Shown: positions 35,133 to 44,580, counted from the stretch's first letter. The stretch is DNA of 64,000 nucleotides from Puniceicoccaceae bacterium K14 (GCA_022538095.1 JAKYXN010000004.1:62001-126000), one strand, 5' to 3'. A program made the numbers and translations. Notes: generated by a model not told the origin, from the sequence alone.

Positions 35133-36014
35133 ATGCGGTTTATCCCAATCTTATGCCTATTAAGTAGTACATTTCAAACTGCAGAGTGTATTGCCAAACT
35201 CCTAGAGGAAGACTTCTCAGAAGGCTTCGGTATTTTTTCGCCTTTAACCGATAGCAGTTGGACAAACGAGGATGAGGGTCAAGTTGGTATTGCAGCCTTG
35301 ATAACAGAAGGTATAGACCGTCCTCCAGTAAGACGCCCTCGGGAATTCATGCTACTAGAAAAAATGGTATGGAAGGATTACGACTATAGCATCAAAGCTC
35401 AAACACGGGAAAGCAGCTCCATTCAAGGTCGAGATATTGTAATTATTTTTGGATACGAAGATTACTCACATTTCTACTATGCACACATTAGTAGCGACAA
35501 CATAGGTAGCTATCACAACGTCATTGTAAAAGTAACTGGTGAAACACGGTCGTTGATAAACGTTCCGGATTTTCCAGAAACTCGTCTTACTGATGACTGG
35601 CACGACATTCGTGTAACCCATCTATCCAACGGCGAAATAAGTATTTATGTTGACGATATGGATGTGCCTCTAATGCAAGCTTTCGACACCACCTACTCGA
35701 CAGGAGCCATCGGCTTTGGTTCATTCGATGATACAGCGTGGTTCGACGATGCTCGCATTGAAGGAGAGTTGGTAAACACACAGTTAGCGATTTACCCAGA
35801 TAAAGGTGATAACAGTTTCCTTCAAATCAGCGGCTCCCAAGAAGAAACAGTAATGATTGAGTCATCCACCGACCTTCTGAATTGGAGTTTTTTTCAAGCA
35901 ATTACGATTCCTAAAAGCGGAGAACCGTTATTCCTTATCCGAAATAAAACAGAACAAAAAGAAATTTTCTATAGGGCCTATTCAAAATATCCACTAATTC
36001 CGTTATTCGATTAA
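35133..36014 (+). CDS. Secreted concanavalin-like (DUF1080/LamG-like) domain protein
   Basis: From the ATG at 35133 the protein has about 293 residues and begins with a signal peptide (MRFIPILCLLSSTFQTAEC); ATGs at 35061 and 35103 give longer N-termini. Residues after the signal form a jelly-roll-like domain with FGYEDYSHFYYAHISSD, DDWHDIRVTHLSNGEISIYV and STGAIGFGSFDDTAWFDD. This pattern is typical of DUF1080/3-keto-disaccharide hydrolase and LamG folds. A C-terminal MIESSTDLLNWSFFQ ... FYRAYSK segment resembles the tail domain common in secreted verrucomicrobial proteins. Likely carbohydrate-binding or hydrolytic. No PEP-CTERM motif. Confidence 0.65.
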   Translation: MRFIPILCLLSSTFQTAECIAKLLEEDFSEGFGIFSPLTDSSWTNEDEGQVGIAALITEGIDRPPVRRPREFMLLEKMVWKDYDYSIKAQTRESSSIQGRDIVIIFGYEDYSHFYYAHISSDNIGSYHNVIVKVTGETRSLINVPDFPETRLTDDWHDIRVTHLSNGEISIYVDDMDVPLMQAFDTTYSTGAIGFGSFDDTAWFDDARIEGELVNTQLAIYPDKGDNSFLQISGSQEETVMIESSTDLLNWSFFQAITIPKSGEPLFLIRNKTEQKEIFYRAYSKYPLIPLFD

Positions 36015-36196
36015 TATCCTCATCGTCGAATAAAATTGATTTTGGAGCGTCCAAATGACCACCTTCAAAGCGAGTTCCGAACACCCTCGCCGTTCAATTG
36101 ATAGTCATAGTGTCCACGGAGCAGCAATAATAACTCGCAGCTCCGTACAGTACTGAATAGCCTTCGTGCCAAGTAATCGCTCGACTAGCGAATTGC
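36015..36196. other. Intergenic, nothing recognised
   Basis: About 180 bases between the lectin-like gene and the transposase remnant. No convincing ORF, terminator or promoter. A minus-strand ORF here is antisense to the remnant and was rejected. Confidence 0.5.
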
Positions 36197-36585
36197 CACA
36201 ATAGAGCGATCCACTTAGACGAGAGTTCGAAACTTGGAAAAACCACGGAAGATGGGAACTCCAAGCTTTCAGTTGAACTGAACTGCGCTCGCCTAACAGT
36301 GTCTATTCGTTTAGTTCCCGGCAACAAGCATGATAGTATTTAAAAACTCGATATATTAAAACCTGTAGACGACAACACGGTTCCTCCAGCAAAAGCTACG
36401 ACCGTGAGAGTATTCACAAGTTCATTAAGAATCGTGGCAGCATCGCAGCTATACCGCCAAGAAAGGAATCGCAAAGCATGAACCGAGTACATTGCAGCCA
36501 CTGACTACACGGCCGCAAAGTGGAGAATTTCGCCGCTCTTACAAAAGCTAGACATGTGTACACAATACAACAAAAGATCTTAAAT
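36197..36585 (+). pseudogene. Decayed IS5-like (DDE) transposase remnant
   Basis: Three separated stretches of recognisable transposase-like sequence occur in different frames. At 36221-36343 the frame reads ESSKLGKTTEDGNSKL then VSIRLVPGNKHDSI followed by a stop. At 36385-36480 the frame reads SKSYDRESIHKFIKNRGS and IAAIPPRKESQSM, close to the 'YDS..iR......g....IPpr' region. At about 36509-36580 GRKVENFAALTKARHVYT resembles the 'VENFFaxLK..RhvaTRYdK' end. Frameshifts and stops show the gene is dead. No terminal inverted repeats were found. Evidence is by pattern, not by alignment. Confidence 0.6.
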
Positions 36586-36870
36586 TCACACGGGGCTCAT
36601 ACGCCCCTCATTACTAATTAATTGGATAAAAATTGATTCTTATTCACTCCGTTTAAACCCTGCCAAAGCAAGCGTTTTAAAGTCTCTGAATCTAAATTTT
36701 AAAAAAAATATGAGATCAGGGTTCCACTTAAGGTTTCATTCAGAAAATTTAACGGCACTCATTGCTGAAATCATCTATTTATATTCGAGACTTGCCATCA
36801 TACCTTCACCAACAATATCACCCCTTCGCCTAAGAGGTGCCATTCCAACTTTAGTACAATATTCATCAAT
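36586..36870. other. Intergenic upstream of kinase fusion gene
   Basis: About 285 AT-rich bases. It must contain the promoter of the 36871 gene, but I see no strong -35/-10 pair. No gene or repeat recognised. Confidence 0.5.
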
Positions 36871-37956
36871 ATGAAAAAGATCTTCGTCTCGGGCTGCTAC
36901 GACATTTTGCACGGTGGCCATATTCAATTTTTCAAAGAAGCTAGATCCCTCGGTGACCACCTTACAGTATCTTTTGCTTCAGACAAAGTATTATGGGCAC
37001 ACAAAAAGCGGCGGACATCCCTCCCCCAAGATCACAAGCTCGCCTTGATGACAAGTTTAGATGTAGTAGACGAAGTTGTTATTGGTGACTCCCACGAAAT
37101 TGGCTTAGACTTCAAAGATCATTTTCTAAAAATCAGGCCTGATGTGCTTGCCGTTACTGACGACGATAAATACAGCAAAGTAAAACGCAAACTGTGCGAA
37201 CAAATTGGAGCAGAGTACACCATACTCCCCAAAACTCCACCGCAATTCACGCCCGTTTCAACAAGTTCTATAGTCCGAAATATTCGAACGCCTGTTTACG
37301 CTCCACTGCGAGTCGATTTCGGAGGCGGCTGGCTAGATGTGCCACGCTACTCCCAAAACGGAGAATACATCGTAAACTGTTCAGTCTCCCCACTCGTATC
37401 ACTATCAAACTGGAACTATGAGAAGAACTCAGGGTTAGGCGGCAGTGGAGCGTGGGCTTTGCTCAATGGACAAGATGGCGTAGAAAGCGAACTCAACCTT
37501 GGAGTAGGTTGGCAAGATCCTGCGATCATTCGCGAAACAGGCCTGTGTGTGTGGCGAAGTGGCAACAAACCAATCTTAGACTTCAAGCGAAATGGTGATT
37601 TCCTATATGGGCATATGGCATTGCATTACACCGACCTCCCCCATAACACGCCATCAAACGCAGATAACAGTCGCGATTATGACTTGATTGCTCAAGCTGG
37701 AAGGACAGCTCGAGAAGGAGTGCTAAATGCTAGCTTACCAATTTTAGGCGAAGCAATAACAGCAAGTTACAATGCTCAACTAAAAGAAGGAATGCGCGAG
37801 CTTGAGAACGAAGCTGGATGCTTGGGTCGGAAATACTGCGGAGGCGGATGGGGAGGTTATGCACTCTACCTTTTCGAAACTAGAGAAGACCGAGACATTT
37901 TCGTTGGGTCCGCGAGTTGCAATCGGCCGATTGAACCCTACATCACTATTAGATGA
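36871..37956 (+). CDS. Bifunctional nucleotidyltransferase-GHMP sugar kinase fusion
   Basis: A 361-residue cytoplasmic fusion. Residues 1-130 are a cytidylyltransferase-like domain with SGCYDILHGGHIQFFKEA (HxGH-type motif 14-17), similar to the adenylyl/cytidylyl part of RfaE/TagD proteins. Residues about 140-361 are a GHMP kinase: DFGGGWLDVP (149-158), the ATP loop SGLGGSGAWALL (about 188-199) and the C-terminal CGGGWGGYALYLF. The protein would first phosphorylate a free sugar, then activate it as a nucleotide sugar, or the reverse domain use. The nearest relatives by logic are heptose or fucose salvage enzymes, but the substrate is not known. It stands alone between the IS remnant and a sulfatase. 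Confidence 0.8.
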   Translation: MKKIFVSGCYDILHGGHIQFFKEARSLGDHLTVSFASDKVLWAHKKRRTSLPQDHKLALMTSLDVVDEVVIGDSHEIGLDFKDHFLKIRPDVLAVTDDDKYSKVKRKLCEQIGAEYTILPKTPPQFTPVSTSSIVRNIRTPVYAPLRVDFGGGWLDVPRYSQNGEYIVNCSVSPLVSLSNWNYEKNSGLGGSGAWALLNGQDGVESELNLGVGWQDPAIIRETGLCVWRSGNKPILDFKRNGDFLYGHMALHYTDLPHNTPSNADNSRDYDLIAQAGRTAREGVLNASLPILGEAITASYNAQLKEGMRELENEAGCLGRKYCGGGWGGYALYLFETREDRDIFVGSASCNRPIEPYITIR

Positions 37957-38084
37957 GAAACAATCAACAGCCGATAGTATCTAAGCAATAAATACAAAAC
38001 TTCATTAACTGAATTTTCATTCAAAAATAACACACAACCCATATTTTTATTGCGACTCGCTCAACTAAGGATTTCCATTGGGGA

Positions 38085-39668
38085 ATGGAAAAAATACCTT
38101 TTCTAAACTTGGGTCGTTTTTTGGGTATCATCGTTTTGCTCTTAACGACGCCCCTTTTGCAGGGTTCAGAATCCAGCAAAGCTCCAAACATCATCATCAT
38201 CTATACGGATGACCAAGGCTTTGGCGATTCTAGTGCTCAAAACCCTGACTCAAAATTTCAAACCCCTAACATAGATCGACTCGCTCACGAAGGAATCGCC
38301 TTTACGAATGCTCACAGTCCTGACGCTGTTTGTACTCCTTCACGCTACGGATTGCTTACTGGGAGATACGCTTGGCGGACGACGCTTAAGAATAATGTCC
38401 TACATGCCGATGTACCCTGCCTCATCGCAGACGGCAGAATGACGATTGCATCCATGCTAAGAGATAATGGATACAGAACAGCCATGGTTGGCAAGTGGCA
38501 CCTCGGCATGGATATCCCTGGTGAATTTGGCAATCGAGATTGGACCCAACCAGTCAAGGATATGCCACTGGATAAAGGCTTCGAATACTTTTATGGCATT
38601 CCAGCTTCTCTCAATTACGGAGTCCTCGCTTGGTTCGAAGGCCGTTACGCCGAAGTCCCACCAACACTTTATACAGCAAAGAGGCCAAATGATCGCCATT
38701 TGGATTACCGAATCGAACCATCTTACCAAAAGACAGCAGATGAAGCTCGCGAACTTTTAGAACGCACACCTCTAGAGGTGGCCCCCGATTTCGAAGACAA
38801 TCAATGCCTCACCCGCTTCACGAACAAAGCAATCGAGTGGATAGAAGACCACACTAAATCAGACGAAAACGAGAAGCCCTTTTTTCTATACTTACCATAT
38901 ACCTCGCCTCACTATCCAGTTTGCCCACTTCCAGAATTCTGGGGACAAGGCGATGCCGGTGGTTACGGCGAATTTATGATCGAAACCGATTACCATGTTG
39001 GTCAAATCCTGGAATACTTGGAAAATATGGGATTGGATGACAATACAATCATCGTATACTCCAGCGACAACGGAGCGGAAAACTCTTGGAAGCAACGCAT
39101 CGAAGAATTCGGCCACTACAGCAATTATGAATACAGAGGCGGCAAACGAGATATTTACGAAGGTGGCCACCGGGTCCCATTCTTTGTTCGTTGGCCAAAC
39201 GGTATTAAAAACCCAGGTCGAAGTAGCGATGCTCTCGTGGGTCAAGTTGACATTTTAGCAACCATTGCAGAGCTAATCGACGTCGAGATTCCCGAGAACG
39301 CTGGAGAAGACAGTCAAAGCTTCCTAACGATCATGGAATCCGCCCAAAAGGAGACCAAGCGCGTTCCTCTTATCAACCACGCCTTTGACGGGCAAATGTC
39401 CATCACTGATGGAAACTGGAAACTTATACTCCCTCATAGCGACAAAGACATCGAACTCTACGATTTAGCCAAAGACCCATCCGAAGCGGAAAACCTAGCA
39501 GACGCCCGCCCTAAGAAGGTAAAACGCCTCTTACAAAAAGCGACAGACATCGTTGTCAACGGACGCAGCACTCCAGGAGTCAATCAGTCGAACGATACTG
39601 GATACTGGGATCACCTCAAATGGATGGACGAATCCGAATACGAAGAAAAGCACAGCAACGTGAATTGA
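38085..39668 (+). CDS. Secreted sulfatase (Cys-type)
   Basis: A 527-residue exported hydrolase that removes sulfate esters. A signal peptide covers about 10-28. The N-terminal metal-binding IIIIYTDDQGFGDSS (Asp42, Asp43) is followed by the formylglycine site CTPSRYGLLTGR with Cys83. GMVGKWHLG-like AMVGKWHLGM, the mid-sequence IVYSSDNGAEN and the C-terminal SITDGNWKLILP match arylsulfatase A-like proteins. The likely targets are sulfated marine polysaccharides. A maturase (FGE or anSME) is required and is not in the window. A terminator follows. Confidence 0.93.
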   Translation: MEKIPFLNLGRFLGIIVLLLTTPLLQGSESSKAPNIIIIYTDDQGFGDSSAQNPDSKFQTPNIDRLAHEGIAFTNAHSPDAVCTPSRYGLLTGRYAWRTTLKNNVLHADVPCLIADGRMTIASMLRDNGYRTAMVGKWHLGMDIPGEFGNRDWTQPVKDMPLDKGFEYFYGIPASLNYGVLAWFEGRYAEVPPTLYTAKRPNDRHLDYRIEPSYQKTADEARELLERTPLEVAPDFEDNQCLTRFTNKAIEWIEDHTKSDENEKPFFLYLPYTSPHYPVCPLPEFWGQGDAGGYGEFMIETDYHVGQILEYLENMGLDDNTIIVYSSDNGAENSWKQRIEEFGHYSNYEYRGGKRDIYEGGHRVPFFVRWPNGIKNPGRSSDALVGQVDILATIAELIDVEIPENAGEDSQSFLTIMESAQKETKRVPLINHAFDGQMSITDGNWKLILPHSDKDIELYDLAKDPSEAENLADARPKKVKRLLQKATDIVVNGRSTPGVNQSNDTGYWDHLKWMDESEYEEKHSNVN

Positions 39669-39684
39669 GTTTTGAAATAACTGA

Positions 39685-39709
39685 GGGCGCTGGCAATAGC
39701 GTCCTTTTT
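39685..39709 (+). terminator. Rho-independent terminator after sulfatase
   Basis: GGGCGCT pairs with AGCGTCC (7 bp, one wobble) around a 6-base loop GGCAAT, followed by TTTTTA. It starts 17 bases after the sulfatase stop. Confidence 0.78.
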
Positions 39710-39712
39710 ACT

Positions 39713-40323
39713 GAAAGATCTCCGTCAACTTTTACCATTCCCCCCAGGGCACTCATCCCCCACAGTTATTTCAAAACCGTGGCAAATGCTTTTCGTTCGG
39801 GATCGTAGCAAGAAACAGCACTCACTCTGAGTGCCTGTGCCTTTCGTGAAAAACCGCATCACCAACTGCGCTGCATAAAAAAGTAACCGTATTTTGGCAA
39901 CGTATCACCTTGTTCTAAAACTCCCCCTCTTCCTACTCCGACAAGTTCATAATGGGGGCGATTTTTTAACTCGGGTTAACGACTATCAAACTTAACTTTG
40001 GCAGTAGGCCGAGCAATGAAGTTCAAAGAGTATAAAGCGATTCGTGATGCGGTATCCGCAGCCACCTACAATCGAGCAATCACTTTGAACCAATTTCATA
40101 GAACCCCCTCCAGAACCAAGTAAAAAGTTACCCCCTAATCCATCGTTAAAATATAGTAAATAAGCTGCCCTCTATTGATAAAATAGCCATACTAAACGAA
40201 TGATTCCTTCGATAAAAGAAAACCCTTTCTTTTTATTTGATAAACACGGATATGTTTCCAATTTTTTATGGATAATATTTCGTTTAAAACGATCAACAAA
40301 CAGGAACTAATACCCCCACAATA
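39713..40323. other. Intergenic region with one small unsupported ORF
   Basis: About 610 bases with no convincing gene. A 35-residue ORF, 40016-40123 (plus strand, starting MKFKEYKAIRDAVSAA), looks protein-like but is too short to identify; it could be the front of a decayed gene. AT-rich sequence before 40323 should hold the carbonic anhydrase promoter. Confidence 0.4.
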
Positions 40324-41031
40324 ATGAGTATGATTAAAAAAACTATTTTCATTCTAGTTACATCGATCTTAACACCATTTGCACTCACAGGCGAACACCA
40401 CGAAGAAAAATTACCAGTAACTGCTGAAGAGCAAAGTCAGCTTACTCCTGACAATGTCCTTTCAGATCTCATTGCTGGCAATGAGAGATTTGTGGAAGGT
40501 CATTTACCGAAGTACGATGTAGCCTCTAACCGAGAGGCAGCCGTAAGCGGTCAATTTCCTAAAGCATACGTTCTCTCATGCGTCGATTCTAGAGTACCTG
40601 TAGAGCATGTGTTCAATCAAGGACTTGGAGATATTTTTGTTGGCCGTGTTGCTGGCAATGTAGAAAACGTTGATCAGCTCGGCTCAATAGAGTATGCGAC
40701 GAAGTACGCTGGCGTGAAACTCGTGATTGTTCTAGGACACGAGTCATGCGGGGCTGTCAAAGGAACAATTGCCGGAGTCGAAGATGGCAACCTTTCACTA
40801 TTGTTGGAAAAAATAAGTCCTGCGGTAGCGATGACCACGAATCATTCACATCATGATTCAAATACGAAGAACAAAGCCTATGTTAAAGACGTTGTAACGA
40901 ATAACGTCATCAAAACGGTCAAAGATATTAGAGCACGCAGCTCTATTCTATCAGGGCTTGAAGCCGAAGGAAAAATAAAGATCGTAGGTGCAGTGTATTC
41001 CTTGGAAACAGGACAGGTCAAAATACTATAG
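40324..41031 (+). CDS. Beta-carbonic anhydrase, exported
   Basis: A 235-residue zinc enzyme that interconverts CO2 and bicarbonate. A signal peptide (about 4-22, ending ALTGEH) predicts a periplasmic location, unlike most beta-class enzymes, which are cytosolic. The class signature is complete: CVDSRVP with zinc ligand Cys86 and the Asp88/Arg90 dyad, and GHESCGAVK with His139 and Cys142. The linker between them and the length are normal. Start ATG at 40324. A bidirectional terminator follows at 41058-41090. Confidence 0.93.
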   Translation: MSMIKKTIFILVTSILTPFALTGEHHEEKLPVTAEEQSQLTPDNVLSDLIAGNERFVEGHLPKYDVASNREAAVSGQFPKAYVLSCVDSRVPVEHVFNQGLGDIFVGRVAGNVENVDQLGSIEYATKYAGVKLVIVLGHESCGAVKGTIAGVEDGNLSLLLEKISPAVAMTTNHSHHDSNTKNKAYVKDVVTNNVIKTVKDIRARSSILSGLEAEGKIKIVGAVYSLETGQVKIL

Positions 41032-41057
41032 TTAATTTTCAACTACATAAAACAAAC

Positions 41058-41090
41058 AAGCGGCTTTCACTAAATTGAAGCCGCTTTTTT
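41058..41090. terminator. Rho-independent terminator, likely bidirectional
   Basis: AAGCGGCTT and AAGCCGCTT form a 9-bp perfect stem around an 11-base loop, followed by TTTT on the plus strand. The complement also ends in a T-run after the stem. It follows the carbonic anhydrase gene by 26 bases. Confidence 0.88.
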
Positions 41091-41368
41091 AGTGCCCTCG
41101 TGATTACAGAACAAAGCCCAAGTTAGAAAATCTCCTAACTCCATTGCTCAAGTCATCAAAAGCCACCTTCATCTGTATCCAAGCTTCACCAATAGCCACA
41201 TAAACTTCAGCCCCAATTATTCGACTTGTTGTCTAAAACTACATTTCCAACAACTCTCAAACCACACTATCTAAGATAGCATTATGAATAGCCCCAAAAA
41301 TAGCGAGAGCTCATTGAGCATTCACTATCTAATAATTGAATACCGATTTCTTAAAATGAGGTGCCCAA
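41091..41368. other. Intergenic with possible minus-strand coding remnant
   Basis: No intact gene. On the minus strand, 41104 to about 41235 stays open and reads IIGAEVYVAIGEAWIQMKVA ... FSNLGFVL before a stop. It has no good start and a stop just upstream. It looks like the tail of a decayed gene, but cannot be identified. Confidence 0.3.
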
Positions 41369-41962
41369 TCAGTCGGACAGTGCACCATTGATTTCGCGAA
41401 CTGGGTATTCTTCAGCAAACCCAACAACCTTATCCAAGGTAGCATTGCGCGAGCTAAACGCCAACAAAGCATCACCAGCTAGACCTAAGGTAATGGTCGT
41501 TTCACTTCCCTGAGCTATGGCAGAGCCTTTGCAGCCTCCAATGCGGACAGGCTCTCCCTGCATCAAACCCATCTTTGCTATATTCCCTAAACCTTGCATG
41601 AAGCCACCATCGCTATCAGCGGTCTGACGAGTTAAAGTTACTTTGATCGTCACGCCATCGAAAGTATAAGTTCGTTCAGTCACCGACATTCCCATCATCT
41701 TATTTTTAGTAACCTCGCCGCCAACGAAATCTCCTACTTCATCGATCATATGGTTATCGATCTCGCCTTGCTTGGCCTTGTCTATAAGATCCAAGCCCCA
41801 GCGAACCTCCGCAGAGCCATCGTCCAAATTTCCAGCTTCTATTAACTCGATGCCTTCTTTGAGGGATTTAACCGCTTTTTCGATCGTTTCTTCACGGTTG
41901 CTGGCAGCAAGAGAAGTTGAAAGCGCTAGAGTGCAAATAAGTGCGGAGTGGATTAATTTCAT
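41369..41962 (-). CDS. Secreted hypothetical protein
   Basis: A 197-residue protein with a signal peptide (about 4-19, cut near SLAAS). The first mature part is helical (EETIEKAVKSLKEGIELIEAG), then comes a beta-rich part (VTERTYTFDGVTIKVTLTRQ). A glycine-rich middle (GGFMQGLGNIAKMGLMQGEP) follows. There are no recognised catalytic residues. It is divergent from the protease gene across about 240 bases and convergent with the carbonic anhydrase terminator. Function unknown. Confidence 0.55.
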   Translation of the reverse strand: MKLIHSALICTLALSTSLAASNREETIEKAVKSLKEGIELIEAGNLDDGSAEVRWGLDLIDKAKQGEIDNHMIDEVGDFVGGEVTKNKMMGMSVTERTYTFDGVTIKVTLTRQTADSDGGFMQGLGNIAKMGLMQGEPVRIGGCKGSAIAQGSETTITLGLAGDALLAFSSRNATLDKVVGFAEEYPVREINGALSD

Positions 41963-42205
41963 TGGAAGTGTAGGTTTTATGGTTACAAGAATTCCTTCCT
42001 AAAATCACAGTCTTCATTCGAAATGTCAACCGAGCTGTGGTCGAGTTTTCGCCGTCAACCGATAATTCATTTCAGAGGAAAACAATCGGAAGTTCACCAG
42101 GTTAAAGCTTCGTACATATCCAGTATTTTTAAAATCATAAAAATACAATGCTTGCTAGAAACGGCAACGTGCAATCAATATATTCAAATTCATAATTTGC
42201 CCTTA

Positions 42206-44470
42206 ATGATTCGACATACCCTCATCCTTTTATTTCTGATAACGACATCTCTTACTTCAGTCGCCGAGGACCTTATAACCCCCTCAATCGTCGGGGGAAG
42301 ACAGGCAAATCTCGGAGACTACCCTTGGGTCGTCGCTTTAATTAGAAGCGATAATGGATCAATTAGCGAAGGGCATTTCTGTGGAGGCACACTGATACAC
42401 CCTCAATGGATTCTCACCGCCGCCCATTGTGTTTCAGATTACTCAACCGACACCTTCGAAGTCGTTATAAGCAACGGGGACCTTGATGGTGAAGTCTTTT
42501 TATATGAACCCGCAGCCGTATTCATTCATCCAGAAGCCCATATTAAGCGCTTTATCCGAGGCTGCGACCTCGCATTGATTCGATTAGTAAATCCAATCGA
42601 AAATGTCACACCAATACCGATTCACAGGGCTGTCTCCATCCTCACACCCGGACGAGAGACAAAGACGCTCGGGTGGGGACAAACCGAATACAATCCTGAT
42701 GAGGATACGAGTCCATCAATCTTAAGAGAAATAGACAGTGCATTGGTCGAAATCGAAGAATACTCCGATAATCACCCTGCTCGAGACTATTTCATAAAAA
42801 CCGACGAAAACTACCCTATTGGGGGTATCGGAGCAGGAGACAGCGGCGGCCCCCTACTCATTAGGCAAGAGAACAATGGACCGTGGGCAGTTGCCGGCGT
42901 TAATAGCTTTTCACTCTTCGCCGCTGGCGAAAATCTCGATCGCTCCTTCTATACCAACGTACCGGTAGCGAGTGAGTGGATCGACTCTATGATCACACCG
43001 AAATATTCGGAAAGACCTGCCGTATCACCGCAGGACAGGTTTGTGTACGACTTACAAATTGATGGTGAACAAAAAATAGGATACAAAATCTGGCCATTTG
43101 CAAACGGCCCTACTGAAGATTTGAGATGGTTTAACGGTTTAGAGTTTGCCCCCCCAATCTCTTTCGCTCTCTATCAATCGGAATTAAGCCCCTCGCGGTT
43201 TAACTATCTAAAAAGCGGAGACGATGATTTTACAATAATCTACGTGCCGAAACTATTCGATTCTCCCCACACGACCCCAGGGGTTGATGACGCTTTCATT
43301 TTAGAGCTTAGCAATAAAGCAACACTTACATATGGCAACGCTGCTCTTCCTTTCAGACCGTTCGATCGTTATAGAAGTATAGAAATCTCATCTCCATTTT
43401 CTTATAAACGAGAACAAGCAATTTTTCGGCTCGAAGGCCTTCAAGCAAATACCGAGTATACATTGAAAGAAGATTACTTAAATTTCTTTGAAACTAGCCA
43501 AGGTGAATTCATTCCTTTAGAATCATCCTACTCCCCTACTAGAGAGGCCAACGAGTACCGTTTCATTGCCGATGAAGAAAAGGAGTATTGGATACAGGTT
43601 AACTTATTTCGCCCCAATTATGATTTAGGCATCTTACCGGGTGATCTTATTATGCTTGAAGACACCGGAAAAGCCACAGGGACACTTAGCGAAAGCTCTC
43701 ATCGATTTCGTGGGGAGCAAACTCGTGCTGCGTTGATTGAATATCAAGGCGTAGCGAACAATGAACTACGACTATCTGTTTTTTCAGAATTTGATGCAGA
43801 AATATCGCTTATTAACAAAAATAACAATGCACTAGTCGGTTACCTCGATTCTGAAGCAGAAAACGCTACGGAGAAATTTATAGTTTCTGCAGACAGCTTG
43901 AGAGAAAGCGTAATCGCAATCCACAATTTTGACAAAGACACCTTCGGCGCTTTCAACGCGAGTGTGACTCCACACGTCAATGCACCGCTTGAGTTCAATA
44001 TCAAACAACAACGAGCAATAAGCCTACACGATGAAAGCTCATACAATAGCTCACTCGGAAGAGAAGTTTACTATGAAAGATTAGCCATCACGAGCCGCTC
44101 AACCGACAACTTTATTAAACTTTCAGTCGACGCTCTACAATTTGAACCATATGTTGCAATATTCCAGGATGGAGAGTTTCTAGAAGTGCGTAACGGAGGA
44201 CGCAGTATTGATTACGAATTTCCTTCGCAGCCGGATTCTGAATACGGTTTCTTAGTCTACGATTTCGACAGTCCGCAAAATGCAAACTTCAAGATAGTTG
44301 TCACGGGATCCGAGGTTCAAACCACAGCTAACGACAATCCGCCTATCGAAACTTCGAGCAAAAAAAGTGACCCACACATCCGATTCACGACACCTCGCTC
44401 AAGCCAAGCCCGAGCCCAATTCTTACGAGACCTTTTCTCCCCATCAGGCAATCACCTTTCTAATCATTAG
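42206..44470 (+). CDS. Secreted trypsin-like serine protease with C-terminal domains
   Basis: From the ATG at 42206 the precursor has 754 residues with a signal peptide (about 4-20). A longer reading from 42023 would place 61 unrelated residues before the signal and is rejected. A chymotrypsin-fold S1 domain covers about 28-250, with the activation-like start SIVGGRQANLGDYPWVV. The triad is His74 (TAAHC), Asp121 (DLALIRL) and Ser213 (GAGDSGGP). The C-terminal 500 residues form several beta-rich units without a name I can give; some segments resemble pre-peptidase-like PPC domains. Likely a secreted protein-degrading enzyme. Confidence 0.9.
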   Translation: MIRHTLILLFLITTSLTSVAEDLITPSIVGGRQANLGDYPWVVALIRSDNGSISEGHFCGGTLIHPQWILTAAHCVSDYSTDTFEVVISNGDLDGEVFLYEPAAVFIHPEAHIKRFIRGCDLALIRLVNPIENVTPIPIHRAVSILTPGRETKTLGWGQTEYNPDEDTSPSILREIDSALVEIEEYSDNHPARDYFIKTDENYPIGGIGAGDSGGPLLIRQENNGPWAVAGVNSFSLFAAGENLDRSFYTNVPVASEWIDSMITPKYSERPAVSPQDRFVYDLQIDGEQKIGYKIWPFANGPTEDLRWFNGLEFAPPISFALYQSELSPSRFNYLKSGDDDFTIIYVPKLFDSPHTTPGVDDAFILELSNKATLTYGNAALPFRPFDRYRSIEISSPFSYKREQAIFRLEGLQANTEYTLKEDYLNFFETSQGEFIPLESSYSPTREANEYRFIADEEKEYWIQVNLFRPNYDLGILPGDLIMLEDTGKATGTLSESSHRFRGEQTRAALIEYQGVANNELRLSVFSEFDAEISLINKNNNALVGYLDSEAENATEKFIVSADSLRESVIAIHNFDKDTFGAFNASVTPHVNAPLEFNIKQQRAISLHDESSYNSSLGREVYYERLAITSRSTDNFIKLSVDALQFEPYVAIFQDGEFLEVRNGGRSIDYEFPSQPDSEYGFLVYDFDSPQNANFKIVVTGSEVQTTANDNPPIETSSKKSDPHIRFTTPRSSQARAQFLRDLFSPSGNHLSNH

Positions 44471-44564
44471 ACTGAGACAGGCCCAGACCAAAATGCGTAT
44501 TCCGCCCCCCTTCTCACATCAAAAATATCGCTTTACCCCGCACCCCAGTAAGAAGCGTAATCCA

Positions 44565-44580
44565 TGACTTTCGGCACATG
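44565..44580 (+). promoter_or_regulatory. Candidate operator motif TGACTTNNGGCACATG upstream of sensor kinase
   Basis: This 16-base element differs at only two positions from the one at 46591-46606, and both lie about 30 bases before a start codon of the same transcription unit set. It is a candidate binding site, perhaps for the adjacent response regulator. Not proven. Confidence 0.35.

Noticed and set aside
35947-36014. PEP-CTERM sorting tail on the secreted lectin-like protein
   Set aside because: The C-terminus has no hydrophobic span followed by basic residues; it ends in IPLFD.
36094-36327. A 77-residue minus-strand ORF
   Set aside because: It is antisense to the transposase remnant and has no sign of its own selection.
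42023-42205. Longer start for the trypsin-like protease
   Set aside because: The extra 61 residues would put unrelated sequence before a clean signal peptide that starts at 42206.
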